A stretch of DNA of 64,000 nt, taken from Anaerolineales bacterium HSG25. Lineage in GTDB: Bacteria > Chloroflexota > Anaerolineae > 4572-78 > J111. The notes beneath the pieces were generated by a model, which saw only the letters and a program-made list of their open reading frames with translations, did not search any database and was not told the DNA's origin. Location: the NCBI GenBank assembly GCA_030377865.1, contig JAUCGA010000013.1, positions 1 to 64,000 of the forward strand. Direction: 5' to 3'. Positions within the stretch are counted from its first letter, which is position 1; each line of letters opens with the position of its first letter. The translations under genes and the position numbers were made by a program. Below are positions 45,621 through 55,099 of the stretch, in pieces.

Positions 45621-46730
45621 TTATTCGGCATGTGGCAAGTTAAAGCTAAATCGACTGCCATTACCCTTTTCGCTTTGTACCCCAACCGTTCCTCCTAACT
45701 TCCTAATAATCCGATGCACGATAGATAGACCAAGTCCATGTCCTTTGGCCTGCACCTGATTTAGTCTTGTAAAGGGAATAAACAGTTGATTTTGCTCTTC
45801 GGGAGTCAAACCCGCTCCGTTATCCTTTACCCAAAACTCAACCATGCCATCATTACGATGCATGGCACCAATTTCTACTCTAGGAGGAGAGCCACCATAT
45901 TTCATGGCATTGCTTAAATAATTAACCCAAACCTCTTCTGCCCAAGGGGCATGGCCCAAAACTCGCGGCCATTGGCTAGGCATAATAATCTCTGCTTGAT
46001 GCTGAACAATCATATGCATTAATCGTTCTTGAGCCTCGGCAATAATCTCTTTCATGTCGAGTGGCTTTAAGACCACCTCAGCTTTGCGAACTCCGGCCAA
46101 GGTCAACAGTTCATGAATAATATTATTCATTTTGTTAGCATTGCGTCGGATAAAGTCAATATTTTCTGTGTTTGAAGGTGATAATCCTTCGTCCATAGCC
46201 AATAAATCAACTGAGATAATAATCGGTAACAGTGGATTCTTCAGGTCATGGGCTACGGTATGGGCAAAGGCATTTAACTCTTCGTTTTGTGTTTGTAAAG
46301 TATCATTTTTATACTGCAATTCTTGCTGTAATTTGCGGATAGTTAGATGAGCATTAATCCGAGCCAGAATCTCTTTGAACTCAAATGGCTTGGTTACATA
46401 ATCAACCGCGCCCACCTCAAATCCCATTACTTTACTATCTATATCATTTAAGGCAGTCATAAAAATGACTGGAATTTCCTGAGTAAATTTGTTCTCTTTG
46501 AGCTTTTGACCAGTTATAAAACCGTTCATGCCCGGCATCATCACGTCGAGCAAAATAATATCGGGTTGGGTTCGTTCTGCTTGTCGAATAGCCGATTGAC
46601 CAGATTTTGCCACCAAAACTTTATGTCCAGCCACTTTTAAGGTTCTAAACAGAATATCCAAATTAGCCGGTTGATCATCAACGACTAATATTTTACCTGT
46701 ATGATGGGAGGGTGTTGCACTCATCGTCAT
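45621..46730 (-). CDS. Response regulator-histidine kinase hybrid
   Basis: A 369-residue protein with an N-terminal REC domain (residues 13-130, phospho-acceptor D62 in IILLDVMMPGMNG), a coiled segment and a histidine kinase core. The HisKA motif is AFAHTVAHDLKNPLLPI with H161; the N box is NYLSNAMKYGG, the G1 box VKDNGAGLTPEEQNQ and the G2 box GHGLGLSI. It has no sensor or membrane domain, so it is cytoplasmic and is probably phosphorylated by another kinase first. The start overlaps the stop of the upstream hybrid kinase by one base (TAATG), so the two are co-translated partners in one phosphorelay. Confidence 0.9.
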   Translation of the reverse strand: MTMSATPSHHTGKILVVDDQPANLDILFRTLKVAGHKVLVAKSGQSAIRQAERTQPDIILLDVMMPGMNGFITGQKLKENKFTQEIPVIFMTALNDIDSKVMGFEVGAVDYVTKPFEFKEILARINAHLTIRKLQQELQYKNDTLQTQNEELNAFAHTVAHDLKNPLLPIIISVDLLAMDEGLSPSNTENIDFIRRNANKMNNIIHELLTLAGVRKAEVVLKPLDMKEIIAEAQERLMHMIVQHQAEIIMPSQWPRVLGHAPWAEEVWVNYLSNAMKYGGSPPRVEIGAMHRNDGMVEFWVKDNGAGLTPEEQNQLFIPFTRLNQVQAKGHGLGLSIVHRIIRKLGGTVGVQSEKGNGSRFSFNLPHAE

Positions 46731-48280
46731 TACTCCTGATATTTTTCAAGCAGTTGACAAATCACATCAGTTTGATAATTTTCTGCATGGTCACGAATTT
46801 TTTTGATAAACATTTGATATGAATCATTAAGTTGTTCTATTTGAGTCAACTGGTCAATAATGCCATCTATATCACCGTCAAGAGCTAAATTATACAAGGC
46901 TATTCGTTCCGTTAACGGTGGTAAGGCCATCGATAACTGATTTGGGTCGGAGTTTTCCTTAGCCTCATACGTCCAATCAACCTCTAAATATAGGTCGATA
47001 ATACTCAACAGTTCTTGAATATCTATAGGTTTGGGGAGAAAATCGTGACAGCCAACCTCTAATGTTTCGGCGCGGATATCTGGTTTTGAATCGGCAGAGA
47101 CGGCGATAATGATAACATCCTGATAACTTGGCATAGCGCGTAATTGTTGGGTTAGTTCAATCCCACCCAAATTAGGCATGTGCAAATCGAGCAAAATTAT
47201 ATCTGGTTGAAACTGTTCCGCCTTCTCTAAACAGTATATTCCATCCGCGGCATCTTCAATCTTAAAGCCAAATTTTTTCAATCGTTTACGCAACAAAATG
47301 CGGTTATTACGCTCATCATCTACAATAAGTAATTTAAGGGGAGTTCCGTTAAAACCCGTAATAGTTTTGGCTGTTTTTACTGGCTCTTTGAGTTCTGTAG
47401 AGGTCACGGGTAAAGTTAGTTCGAGCCAAAATCGGCTCCCCTGTCCGACGACACTCGTTACCTGAATTTTAGACCCCATCATTTCGGTTAGCTGTTGGCT
47501 AATCGCTAACCCTAAGCCTGCTCCTTGAGCCAAACTCTCATTATTAACCTGTTTAAACGGTGAAAAAATCACCTCTAAATCTTCTTGAGCAATCCCGATA
47601 CCACTATCTTCGATGGTAAATTTTAGAGTGCAAACCGACTCTGCGTTTCCCTCAACATGTCGAGTAGTAATTGACTCGGTAAGTTCAACCATAAAATCAA
47701 CATGACCCTGTTCGGTAAACTTAACGGCATTACCCAAAAGATTAATAAGAACCTGTCGCAGATGGGTCTCATCAGCTATAATTTTTAATGGAATAGGAGT
47801 AGGTTGGTCATACTTAAACGAAACCCCTTTTTGATTTGTCGTAACGCGGAACATCTCAACGATACTCTCGATAAAATCGGGCAGTTCAAGTTCACTCAGG
47901 TAGAGTTCCATGCGACCTGCTTCGATTTTAGAAATATCGAGAATATCACTCGTCAGTGTAATCAAATGTTCGCCACCGCTCTGAATTGCCGCGACTTTTT
48001 TTGCTTGTCCCTCGCTTAAATTTGGATCCATCTGCAAAATCTGAGCATACCCCAAAATACTACTCAGCGGGGTACGAAGCTCGTGACTCATATCAGCCAA
48101 AAAGTTACTTTTGGTTTTATTTGCTTCCTCAGCACTAATTTTGGCTTCTTGTAAGGCCAAATGAGATTCACGTAGTTGACTAATAATTTCGGGCAAATCA
48201 GCATCGGTAATCAACGCGTCGGCCTGATAACTATTATTGAGTATGGCTTCAACTTTATCTTGTATCCGTTTTTCTGACAT
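46730..48280 (-). CDS. Hybrid histidine kinase with receiver domain
   Basis: A 516-residue hybrid kinase without a membrane segment. A coiled coil (about 35-57) leads into HisKA with H66 in DMSHELRTPLSSILG. HATPase motifs are NLLGNAVKFTEQG, FTIEDSGIGIAQEDL and QGAGLGLAISQQL. The REC domain lies near 315-430, with LLIVDDERNNRILLRK and IILLDLHMPNLGG (phospho-acceptor Asp). The last 85 residues resemble an HPt-like helical segment, but no His-bearing HPt motif is evident. It is the first gene of the two-gene minus-strand operon and hands phosphate to the downstream hybrid. The output is unknown; neither protein has a DNA-binding domain. Confidence 0.9.
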   Translation of the reverse strand: MSEKRIQDKVEAILNNSYQADALITDADLPEIISQLRESHLALQEAKISAEEANKTKSNFLADMSHELRTPLSSILGYAQILQMDPNLSEGQAKKVAAIQSGGEHLITLTSDILDISKIEAGRMELYLSELELPDFIESIVEMFRVTTNQKGVSFKYDQPTPIPLKIIADETHLRQVLINLLGNAVKFTEQGHVDFMVELTESITTRHVEGNAESVCTLKFTIEDSGIGIAQEDLEVIFSPFKQVNNESLAQGAGLGLAISQQLTEMMGSKIQVTSVVGQGSRFWLELTLPVTSTELKEPVKTAKTITGFNGTPLKLLIVDDERNNRILLRKRLKKFGFKIEDAADGIYCLEKAEQFQPDIILLDLHMPNLGGIELTQQLRAMPSYQDVIIIAVSADSKPDIRAETLEVGCHDFLPKPIDIQELLSIIDLYLEVDWTYEAKENSDPNQLSMALPPLTERIALYNLALDGDIDGIIDQLTQIEQLNDSYQMFIKKIRDHAENYQTDVICQLLEKYQE

Positions 48281-48495
48281 AATTCCATCCGATAGTAATA
48301 TTTAGAGGGCAAAGAAAATTTTACTTCGCGGTATTATAGCACAACTCTTCATTATTAGCGTATCTTGGTAGCGATGACATGTTGCCTGATAACCTGCTCA
48401 ATGTCATTCTGAGCCGAAGGCGAAAAACCTTTTCGAATCTATCTAGATTTGGGTAAGTGAGACCCTTCGTACAAAACGCTCAAGGTGACAAAAGT

Positions 48496-48586
48496 GTAAA
48501 AGTTCAGTAAAGTAGCTCTAGAAACCCGATTTCTCAAAGAAATCGGGTTTCTGATACTCTTTCTGGCGAGTTCACTGAATATTTAC
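48496..48586 (-). mobile_element. Palindromic 91-bp element, family B, copy 2
   Basis: Reverse orientation to copy 1. It is flanked by the exact 7-bp repeat CAAAAGT (48489-48495 and 48587-48593). The right repeat forms the first seven bases of the family C element, so this element entered family C. Confidence 0.87.
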
Positions 48587-48749
48587 CAAAAGTTTGTTGT
48601 TTCATTCATGACCTGACATATTGATAAAACCAAAAGCATTTTTTGACAGGATTAACAAGATTAACAGGATTTTTTTTTGCTTGTAATCCTGTCAATCCCG
48701 TTAATCCTGTCAGATATTGTTTTAGTCATGTTGAAACGATAAACTTCTG
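48587..48749 (-). mobile_element. 160-bp-class MITE-like element, family C, copy B
   Basis: Reverse copy of 15462-15621. The left end is CAAAAGTTTGTT and the right end reads CAGAAGTTTATC on the other strand. If the family B insertion is removed, the flanks are AAGGTGA (48482-48488) and AAGGTGA (48750-48756), a 7-bp duplication inside the older repeat. Confidence 0.83.
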
Positions 48750-48847
48750 AAGGTGACATACCCATCAGTCAACGGAGTAACACTACCCGTATCTTTAAGG
48801 CAAGAAAAAATTGTCTACTCTTTCATTTCTTGGTAAACTACGCATCT

Positions 48848-51800
48848 ATGTCCACAACTATATTAAACCCAACCCAAGATATTGTTCCTTCTGAACCGAA
48901 GGTCGTCTCAAAGCCATTGCGACCACGTCGCACAATCAACAACCTCGCTCTTGCCGTACTTGGCCTAATGATAGGACTTGGCGGTCAATATTTTTTTAAC
49001 CAAGATAAACTTTGGGACGGTCTACTCCTATATAGTATTGCCGTTATCCTGTTTGTCAAAAGTGTCTCTCATCAATTAAAACCGCAGATTCAATCTGCCC
49101 CTACCGATTTTCGGAGCGGGCTAGCCTCTGGTTGGCGACAAAATGTCGGACTGTGGCTGATAGTTATGGCTACTGGTACTGCATCACTGGCTTACTGGCT
49201 TTTTTCAGACACCAGTAACTACCCACAAGGTTGGTGGGTTTATATGGGAAGTATCATGCTTTTGGTTGGTGGCGTTTTTACCCTAACTAAGGGGGATGAT
49301 CCGTTAACCGAGCTTAAACGACTCGTTCCCAACCAACAAACCGCTTTAATGTTGGCCGCGATTTTGCTAATCGCTATGTTTATGCGGCTCTACAACTTTT
49401 ATGAGCAACCTTTCGGTATCTGGTTTGATGAATCTGCCGCGGGGCTACAGGCTCGATTGATTGTAGATGACCCTGATTATCGCCCCATATTTTTCACCCC
49501 AATTAACGTGACCGGGCATCTTTTGCGCCTTTATGCCTTTGCCCTAGATAACTTTGGTGATACGATTCAGGCTATGCGGTTGGTCAGTGTTGCCTTTGGT
49601 TTGGGTGCGGTTTTTGCCGCCTATCTGTTTGGCCGCGAACTACACAGCCCCAATTTTGGCCTAATATTAGCTTTTTTATTGGCTGTGATGCGCTGGCATG
49701 TCAATTTTAGTCGAATTGCTATGACTGGTATCGACGCGCCATTTTTTGAACTGGTTAGTCTTTTCTTTTTAGTACGCCTCACCAAGTATGGTCGTTTACG
49801 GGATGCCCTTGGTACGGGGTTAGCCTTGGGTTTTGGCCTGACCTTTTATACCGCCTTTCGACTCTATATCGCCGCGTTAGTCGCTTTTGTGATAATCGGT
49901 GGTGTAATATGGTCGTTTTATCTCGCCAAACGTATGAAACGGGGTGACTGGAAGGTTTATGTCCTAAATTTGCTGATTTTATTGCTTGCCATGTTCATGG
50001 TTCTGGTGCCAGTTTTCCGTTTTAACCAAGACAACCCCGATGAGTTTTGGTATCGAGTGCAACAAACCTCGATTCTAACCAAACGAGATCAGGCCGATTT
50101 GCAGACCGCTATCTGGAACACCACTAGCAAACATCTGATGATGTTCAATGTACATGGCGATAATAACGGGCGGCATAATCTACCCGGTGCGCCGATGCTC
50201 GATCCACTAACTGGGGTGTTGATGGTTTTAGGATTTGGTCTCGCCCTTTTTAATATACGACAACCAGTAAACCTCTTTTTTATGATTCTTTTTCCGGCCA
50301 CTATCGCCGGAGGTATTCTTAGTCTTGACTTTGAAGCACCCCAGTCTCTGCGCTCAATTGGCGTTATTCCGGTGGTGATTTATTTTAGTGGTTTGAGCCT
50401 TTATGCCCTCGGACGGGAGGCGCAACAGTCGCTAAGACCCTTATCAGCATGGTGGATGACCATACCCACCGCGTTGCTGGTTGGTTATCTGTTTTATAGC
50501 AATGCCAACACCTATTTAATCGACCAAGCCAATGATTTTGCCTCATGGAACGCCTTTTCTACTCCAGAGACGATAGCCGGTCACAAAATGGCCGAACTTG
50601 GCCCCAACTACATTTATTATAGTTCTCCATTTTTGACCAACCATCCGACCACACTCTTTCTGGCTCCTGAAGCAAAAAATCAGCATCGCCTAACCTTGCC
50701 CGATCCACTCCCAATTCGGGAAGCACCCACTCAGCCAGTGGCACTATTTATCCACCCTGACGATCAGTGGATATTTGACCAAGCAACCCAACTATATCCT
50801 CAAGCTCAGTTTGATGTTGCCTCTAATGAGGTGAGTGACGGTCCACCAGTCGTTTATTTTGCTAACCTATCTCCCTCAAACATCGCCAGTATACAAGGGC
50901 TTGAGCTAACCTATCATTCCCTTGATGAGGAGGCTGAATTTGCAGTCTCTACGCCACCGATTCAGGTGCCGCAGATTTCGGTCAACTGGCCGAATGATGT
51001 TCCGCCCTTGGTGCGAGAGAACCTTGGCTCTGAGTTTCGAGCAGAATGGGAGGGAATTCTATATGTGCCACGATATGGGCCATATAGCTTCCGTCTCATT
51101 ACTCCTGCTGGTGGTCGCTTAGAGGTTGACGGTAATGTTTTGTTAGATAGAATGGGTCAGCAGAGCGCTGGCCTGCCTTTGGCGCAAGGTAATCATGCTC
51201 TGCGAGTTGTGGCTGATGGTGGCGCGGCGGGGCAGGTGGCTCTGTATGGTCAACCGACTGGTGAGCCGGAGTCGATTATTCCGCAGTGGTGGCTTTATCG
51301 TTCACCCGTCAGCATGCATGGCCTGTTAGGGTCATACTATCCAAATGACAACTGGGTCGGTCAGCCAGCCATGCAACGGATTGACCCGTTTTTAGATACC
51401 TATTTCCATTTTACACCGCTTAGTCGTCCCTATAGTGTCATCTGGTCAGGTTCATTGATTGCTCCGCAAAACGGAGTCTACAGTTTGGGGTTAGCCGCGG
51501 TGACAGAAGCAGAACTATTCATCAACGGTCAATCACTTATCAAAACAACCATCCCCAACGAAACCTTTGAAAGCTCAATCCCACTTGATGCGGGGTTGCA
51601 TGAGTTGGCGATTCGTTTTAAGGATACTTCCGACCGTTCCCGCATCCATCTTTATTGGGTGCCACCATCGGGCAATTTTGAGCCGATTCCAACCGAGAAT
51701 CTGTGGCCACCCTTTGGAGAATACACGCCTCCCGTCGAGCAGATGCCTACCCCAACTGTAGAGATGAAACCGTTAACGGTTGAATGGTTAGCCACCATCG

Positions 51801-52603
51801 GCGGGCAGGGTAATGCACTTGGTCTATTCAACGAACCTCGTGACGTGGCCGTGTTGTCGAACGGTAATCTGGTGGTGGCCGACACCGCCAATAAACGAGT
51901 TCAGATTCTCGATCCGGTTGGAAATCCTATTACCGAGTTCACGGGCGAACCAGCTGACCCGTTTGAGGAGCCACTAGCGGTCGCGGTCACACCTCATAAT
52001 GAGATTTTGGTTTTAGATTCGACTTTGCAATGGATCTATAAATATGACCAAAATGGTACGTTGTTGGCTCTTTTTGGTGGCCCAGAAGCCCGTATGTTTC
52101 ATCCCCGCGGCCTGACTCGTTTGCAAGATGGCACTATCGCCGTGGCCGATACGGGGAGCGCTCGTATTGCCTTTTTTGCACCTGATGGCAGTTTGCGAGG
52201 CAGTATTGGTGGTTTGGGAGACGGACCGGGTCAACTTAATGAGCCAACCGATGTTATTCAAGACGGCATCGGTAGTTATTATATCGCTGAGGCTGAGAAT
52301 AATCGTATCCAGCGGTTGGGGATGAATGGCACACCGATGAACCAATGGAATCTTCCTCCAACTTATGCCTACGACGGCCCGCACTTAGCTTTTGGGCCAG
52401 ATGGCTCCATTTTTGGGACTGAGTCGCAAAGCCGCTCCCTAATGCGATACGCTCCCGATGGAAACCTGATTCAAATGTGGCAAAATATTGGCCCAGTTGG
52501 TTTTGTTAGCCCGCTCGGTATCTATTTTGATGAGCAAACCAAACGACTATATCTGACCGATATTTCAACCCACCAAATCTATGTTTTTGAACTTCGCGAG
52601 TAA
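48848..52603 (+). CDS. Membrane glycosyltransferase with PA14 and NHL domains
   Basis: A 1251-residue protein. The N-terminal half (about 30-590) has many membrane helices and resembles GT39/PMT-type dolichyl- or undecaprenyl-linked mannosyltransferases, with the acidic motif IWFDESAAGL in the first exterior loop. Two PA14-like domains follow (about 650-830 and 835-960), then an NHL-type beta-propeller (about 990-1250) with FNEPRDVAV-like starts. I start at ATG 48848 because the upstream candidate at 48830 is TTG with no clear Shine-Dalgarno. The stop TAA lies at the very edge of a family B element, whose second to fourth bases supply it. A protein O-glycosylation role is inferred from the fold; the PA14 and NHL parts would recognise outside glycans. 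Confidence 0.82.
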   Translation: MSTTILNPTQDIVPSEPKVVSKPLRPRRTINNLALAVLGLMIGLGGQYFFNQDKLWDGLLLYSIAVILFVKSVSHQLKPQIQSAPTDFRSGLASGWRQNVGLWLIVMATGTASLAYWLFSDTSNYPQGWWVYMGSIMLLVGGVFTLTKGDDPLTELKRLVPNQQTALMLAAILLIAMFMRLYNFYEQPFGIWFDESAAGLQARLIVDDPDYRPIFFTPINVTGHLLRLYAFALDNFGDTIQAMRLVSVAFGLGAVFAAYLFGRELHSPNFGLILAFLLAVMRWHVNFSRIAMTGIDAPFFELVSLFFLVRLTKYGRLRDALGTGLALGFGLTFYTAFRLYIAALVAFVIIGGVIWSFYLAKRMKRGDWKVYVLNLLILLLAMFMVLVPVFRFNQDNPDEFWYRVQQTSILTKRDQADLQTAIWNTTSKHLMMFNVHGDNNGRHNLPGAPMLDPLTGVLMVLGFGLALFNIRQPVNLFFMILFPATIAGGILSLDFEAPQSLRSIGVIPVVIYFSGLSLYALGREAQQSLRPLSAWWMTIPTALLVGYLFYSNANTYLIDQANDFASWNAFSTPETIAGHKMAELGPNYIYYSSPFLTNHPTTLFLAPEAKNQHRLTLPDPLPIREAPTQPVALFIHPDDQWIFDQATQLYPQAQFDVASNEVSDGPPVVYFANLSPSNIASIQGLELTYHSLDEEAEFAVSTPPIQVPQISVNWPNDVPPLVRENLGSEFRAEWEGILYVPRYGPYSFRLITPAGGRLEVDGNVLLDRMGQQSAGLPLAQGNHALRVVADGGAAGQVALYGQPTGEPESIIPQWWLYRSPVSMHGLLGSYYPNDNWVGQPAMQRIDPFLDTYFHFTPLSRPYSVIWSGSLIAPQNGVYSLGLAAVTEAELFINGQSLIKTTIPNETFESSIPLDAGLHELAIRFKDTSDRSRIHLYWVPPSGNFEPIPTENLWPPFGEYTPPVEQMPTPTVEMKPLTVEWLATIGGQGNALGLFNEPRDVAVLSNGNLVVADTANKRVQILDPVGNPITEFTGEPADPFEEPLAVAVTPHNEILVLDSTLQWIYKYDQNGTLLALFGGPEARMFHPRGLTRLQDGTIAVADTGSARIAFFAPDGSLRGSIGGLGDGPGQLNEPTDVIQDGIGSYYIAEAENNRIQRLGMNGTPMNQWNLPPTYAYDGPHLAFGPDGSIFGTESQSRSLMRYAPDGNLIQMWQNIGPVGFVSPLGIYFDEQTKRLYLTDISTHQIYVFELRE

Positions 52604-52690
52604 AAGTTCAGTAAAACTGCCCTAGAAACCCGATTTCTCAAAGAAATCGGGTTTCTGACGCTTTTTTTGGCGAGTTCACTGAATATTTAC
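52600..52690 (-). mobile_element. Palindromic 91-bp element, family B, copy 3
   Basis: Reverse orientation to copy 1. The 8-bp flanks CTTCGCGA and GTTCGTGA agree at 6 of 8 positions, a weak duplication. Its first bases GTAAA supply the TAA stop of the upstream gene, so the gene end was fixed by this insertion. Confidence 0.82.
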
Positions 52691-52740
52691 GTTCGTGAGG
52701 AGTAAGACGTGGTTCGTACCTAAGAAAAATTTTGCGAACT

Positions 52741-52775
52741 TATCTCCTCCGAGGTATGTAGTTTTCCTCGGAGGT
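52741..52775. repeat. CTCCGAGG palindrome, family G, copy 1
   Basis: A hairpin with CTCCTCCGAGG and CCTCGGAGG arms around TATGTAGTTTT. The 35-bp unit is identical to 53353-53387. Together they bracket ogt as direct repeats. It may also act as a terminator or an mRNA-end structure. Confidence 0.8.
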
Positions 52776-52807
52776 TCCACAGAATCTATACTTACCTACA
52801 TAATACT

Positions 52808-53332
52808 ATGACCAAACTATACAAAATCCATTACCCTTCACCCATCGGTATATTAGAAATTATCGGCACTACAGAAGCCATCACCGAGATTCGCTTCATG
52901 TCCGATGAAGAAGTCGAATCACATCAGCCAAACACGCCACAGCCTGACCTCCCCCTTGTGGTCAAAAAATGCCATACCGAGTTAGCCGAATATTTTACTG
53001 GCTCGCGTCAACAATTCTCGGTGGCCTTAGCTCCACAAGGCACACCGTTTCAGCAGAGTGTATGGCAAGCCTTGCTCGACATTCCGTTTGGTCAGACCTC
53101 GACCTATTTGGCTGTCTCGAAGCGGATTAACAACGAAAAGGCGATTCGGGCTGTTGGACAAGCCAATGGACGCAACCCCATCGGTATCATCATTCCCTGT
53201 CACCGAGTAATTGGGAGTGACCGCACCTTGACCGGCTACGGTGGTGGATTATGGCGTAAAAAATGGCTCCTTGAACATGAAAAGGCCGATATTATTATGA
53301 GTAAACAGTTGCGTCTAAAAGGCTTAGAATAA
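52808..53332 (+). CDS. ogt: Methylated-DNA-[protein]-cysteine S-methyltransferase
   Basis: A 174-residue O6-alkylguanine-DNA alkyltransferase that takes the alkyl group onto its own cysteine. The active site IIIPCHRVIGSD is perfect, preceded by QANGRNPIG and a helix-turn-helix with FGQTSTYLAVSKRI and FQQSVWQALLDIP. The C-terminal LTGYGGGLWRKKWLLEHE closes the fold. The N-terminal 80 residues form the usual ribonuclease-like domain. It stands alone, bracketed by direct copies of a CTCCGAGG palindrome. The ATG at 52808 follows a leader with no clear Shine-Dalgarno. Ogt protects against alkylation damage. Confidence 0.96.
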   Translation: MTKLYKIHYPSPIGILEIIGTTEAITEIRFMSDEEVESHQPNTPQPDLPLVVKKCHTELAEYFTGSRQQFSVALAPQGTPFQQSVWQALLDIPFGQTSTYLAVSKRINNEKAIRAVGQANGRNPIGIIIPCHRVIGSDRTLTGYGGGLWRKKWLLEHEKADIIMSKQLRLKGLE

Positions 53333-53352
53333 AATAGGCGAAACATGGCATG

Positions 53353-53387
53353 TATCTCCTCCGAGGTATGTAGTTTTCCTCGGAGGT
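53353..53387. repeat. CTCCGAGG palindrome, family G, copy 2
   Basis: Identical 35-bp unit to 52741-52775, same orientation. It lies 20 bp after ogt. An open frame that starts at 53386 within this repeat would add 28 residues to the MFS protein; I reject that start. Confidence 0.8.
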
Positions 53388-53469
53388 GTTCCCCGAATCT
53401 TTGCTCACCTATTTATGCAGGCTCCGCTCTAAATTCACGAATCACGTTTCACAAATTATTTCACAAACT

Positions 53470-55053
53470 ATGGCAAAAAAACGGCAAGTCAGCAACGCAT
53501 ATAGCACCCCATCCGACGAAGGGGTTATTCGCTCCGCTCCTCCCAATAGTGGCTCAGATGTGGGAATATGGGTTTTAGCGGCGACTATTATCGGCTCTAG
53601 CATGGCCTTTATTGACGGTACGGTAGTTAATGTGGCTCTGCCCGTATTACAGGAAGACCTGAACGCCAGTGTCTCCCAAGTACAGTGGATTGTCGAGTCT
53701 TATGCTTTATTTTTGGCCGCGTTGATTTTAGTCGGCGGCTCATTGGGTGATCATTTTGGTCGACGACGAATTTTTACCATCGGTATTATCGTCTTCACCA
53801 TCGCCTCAGTGTGGGCCGGATTTTCCCCCACTGCCGAGCAATTGATCTATGCTCGAGCTGTGCAGGGAATTGGCGGAGCGCTTTTAGTGCCAAGCAGTTT
53901 GGCCGTCATCAGTGCCTCCTTTAGCGAGTCGGAGCGGGGACGGGCGATTGGCACATGGTCAGGTTTCACTGCCATCACCACCGCCTTGGGGCCGGTACTC
54001 GGCGGCTGGCTGGTCGAAAACGTATCATGGCGATGGGTCTTTTTTATCAACGTTCCGTTAGCTATCATTACTCTGTCGATTCTGTTCTGGAAAGTTCCAG
54101 AAAGTAAGGATGAAGAGGGAGCGCGCAAACTCGATTGGCCGGGCGCGTTGGCCGTGACCATCGGGCTAGGCTGTCTAGTTTTCGGACTCATCGAATCGAG
54201 CAACTATGGTTTGTTTCACCCGCTGGTCATCGGTACCATCATCGTCGGAGTTATCGGCCTCGTCGCCTTCATGGTCATTGAAACCCGCAGTTCTGCCCCC
54301 ATGATGCCGCTGAACCTGTTTCAATCCCGCACCTTCAGTGGAGCCAATCTGCTGACCCTATTTTTATATTCTGCTCTGAGCGGAACCCTGTTTTTTCTAC
54401 CCTTTAATCTGATTCAGGTACAAGATTACACCGCCACCCAAGCGGGCGCGGCCTTCCTGCCCTTTATTTTGATCATGTTTGCCCTGTCCCGTTGGGCCGG
54501 TAGCCTGATTGACCGTTACGGAGCCAGATTGCCATTGATTATCGGGCCAATCATCGCCGGAGTGGGGTTCGCCATGTTTGCCATCCCCGGTATTGGTGGC
54601 ACCTATTGGACAACATTTTTCCCGGCAATTGTGGTGCTAGGCTTCGGCATGACGGTCAGTGTCTCTCCGCTAACCACGGCGGTCATGAGTTCGGTTGAAG
54701 TACGCCATTCGGGGATTGCTTCGGGCATCAACAACGCTGTCTCTCGTACCGCGGGCCTTATCGCCATTGCTATTTTGGGGATTGTGGCCTTAGCTCTATT
54801 TAACAACGCGCTTGATAGTCACCTTACCCCGTTGAATCTGACTCCAGAGGTTGAGCAAGCGATTGACCAAGAGCGCATCAAACTGGCCGGAGCGCAGGTT
54901 CCAGAGATTGTGCCGACTGACCTACAACCGACGATTGAGCAGGCCATTGCTGAATCATTTGTCTTCAGTTTTCGGATCATCATGTTGATTGGGGCGGGTT
55001 TGGCTGTCCTCAGTGCCGGTATGGCGTTTGTGTTGATTGAGACGCATGAGTAA
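53470..55053 (+). CDS. MFS drug exporter, DHA2 (EmrB/QacA) family
   Basis: A 527-residue proton-driven exporter with about 14 membrane helices. The first helix carries the DHA2 motif AFIDGTVVNVALPVLQEDL. Motif A follows as GGSLGDHFGRRRIFTIG, and motif C-like glycine patterns occur in GPVLGGWLVENVSWRWVF. Helix pairs continue to the C-terminal FRIIMLIGAGLAVLSAG. The start at 53470 (MAKKRQVSNAY) gives the usual short cytoplasmic tail; upstream frames run through a repeat. No regulator gene is adjacent, so control is unknown. Likely substrates are lipophilic drugs or metabolites. Confidence 0.9.
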   Translation: MAKKRQVSNAYSTPSDEGVIRSAPPNSGSDVGIWVLAATIIGSSMAFIDGTVVNVALPVLQEDLNASVSQVQWIVESYALFLAALILVGGSLGDHFGRRRIFTIGIIVFTIASVWAGFSPTAEQLIYARAVQGIGGALLVPSSLAVISASFSESERGRAIGTWSGFTAITTALGPVLGGWLVENVSWRWVFFINVPLAIITLSILFWKVPESKDEEGARKLDWPGALAVTIGLGCLVFGLIESSNYGLFHPLVIGTIIVGVIGLVAFMVIETRSSAPMMPLNLFQSRTFSGANLLTLFLYSALSGTLFFLPFNLIQVQDYTATQAGAAFLPFILIMFALSRWAGSLIDRYGARLPLIIGPIIAGVGFAMFAIPGIGGTYWTTFFPAIVVLGFGMTVSVSPLTTAVMSSVEVRHSGIASGINNAVSRTAGLIAIAILGIVALALFNNALDSHLTPLNLTPEVEQAIDQERIKLAGAQVPEIVPTDLQPTIEQAIAESFVFSFRIIMLIGAGLAVLSAGMAFVLIETHE

Positions 55054-55099
55054 ATAAGACCTCCAAGGAGAAAACCACACCTTGGAGGACGCGGAGTCG

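Larger units (their letters stand above)
48401..48759. repeat. Interspersed repeat, oldest layer of a triple nest
   Basis: It begins ATGTCATTCTGAGC and ends in GCTCAAGGTGACAT, where ATGTCACCTTGAGC would be the inverted partner. It is the ATGTCATTCTGAGC-type repeat common in bacterial intergenic DNA. Its right end is split at AAGGTGA by the family C element, which itself carries a family B element. A smaller related repeat is at 56558-56627. Confidence 0.7.

Noticed and set aside
53386-53469. N-terminal extension of the MFS protein
   Set aside because: The extra 28 residues are read through a CTCCGAGG repeat and give no known fold.
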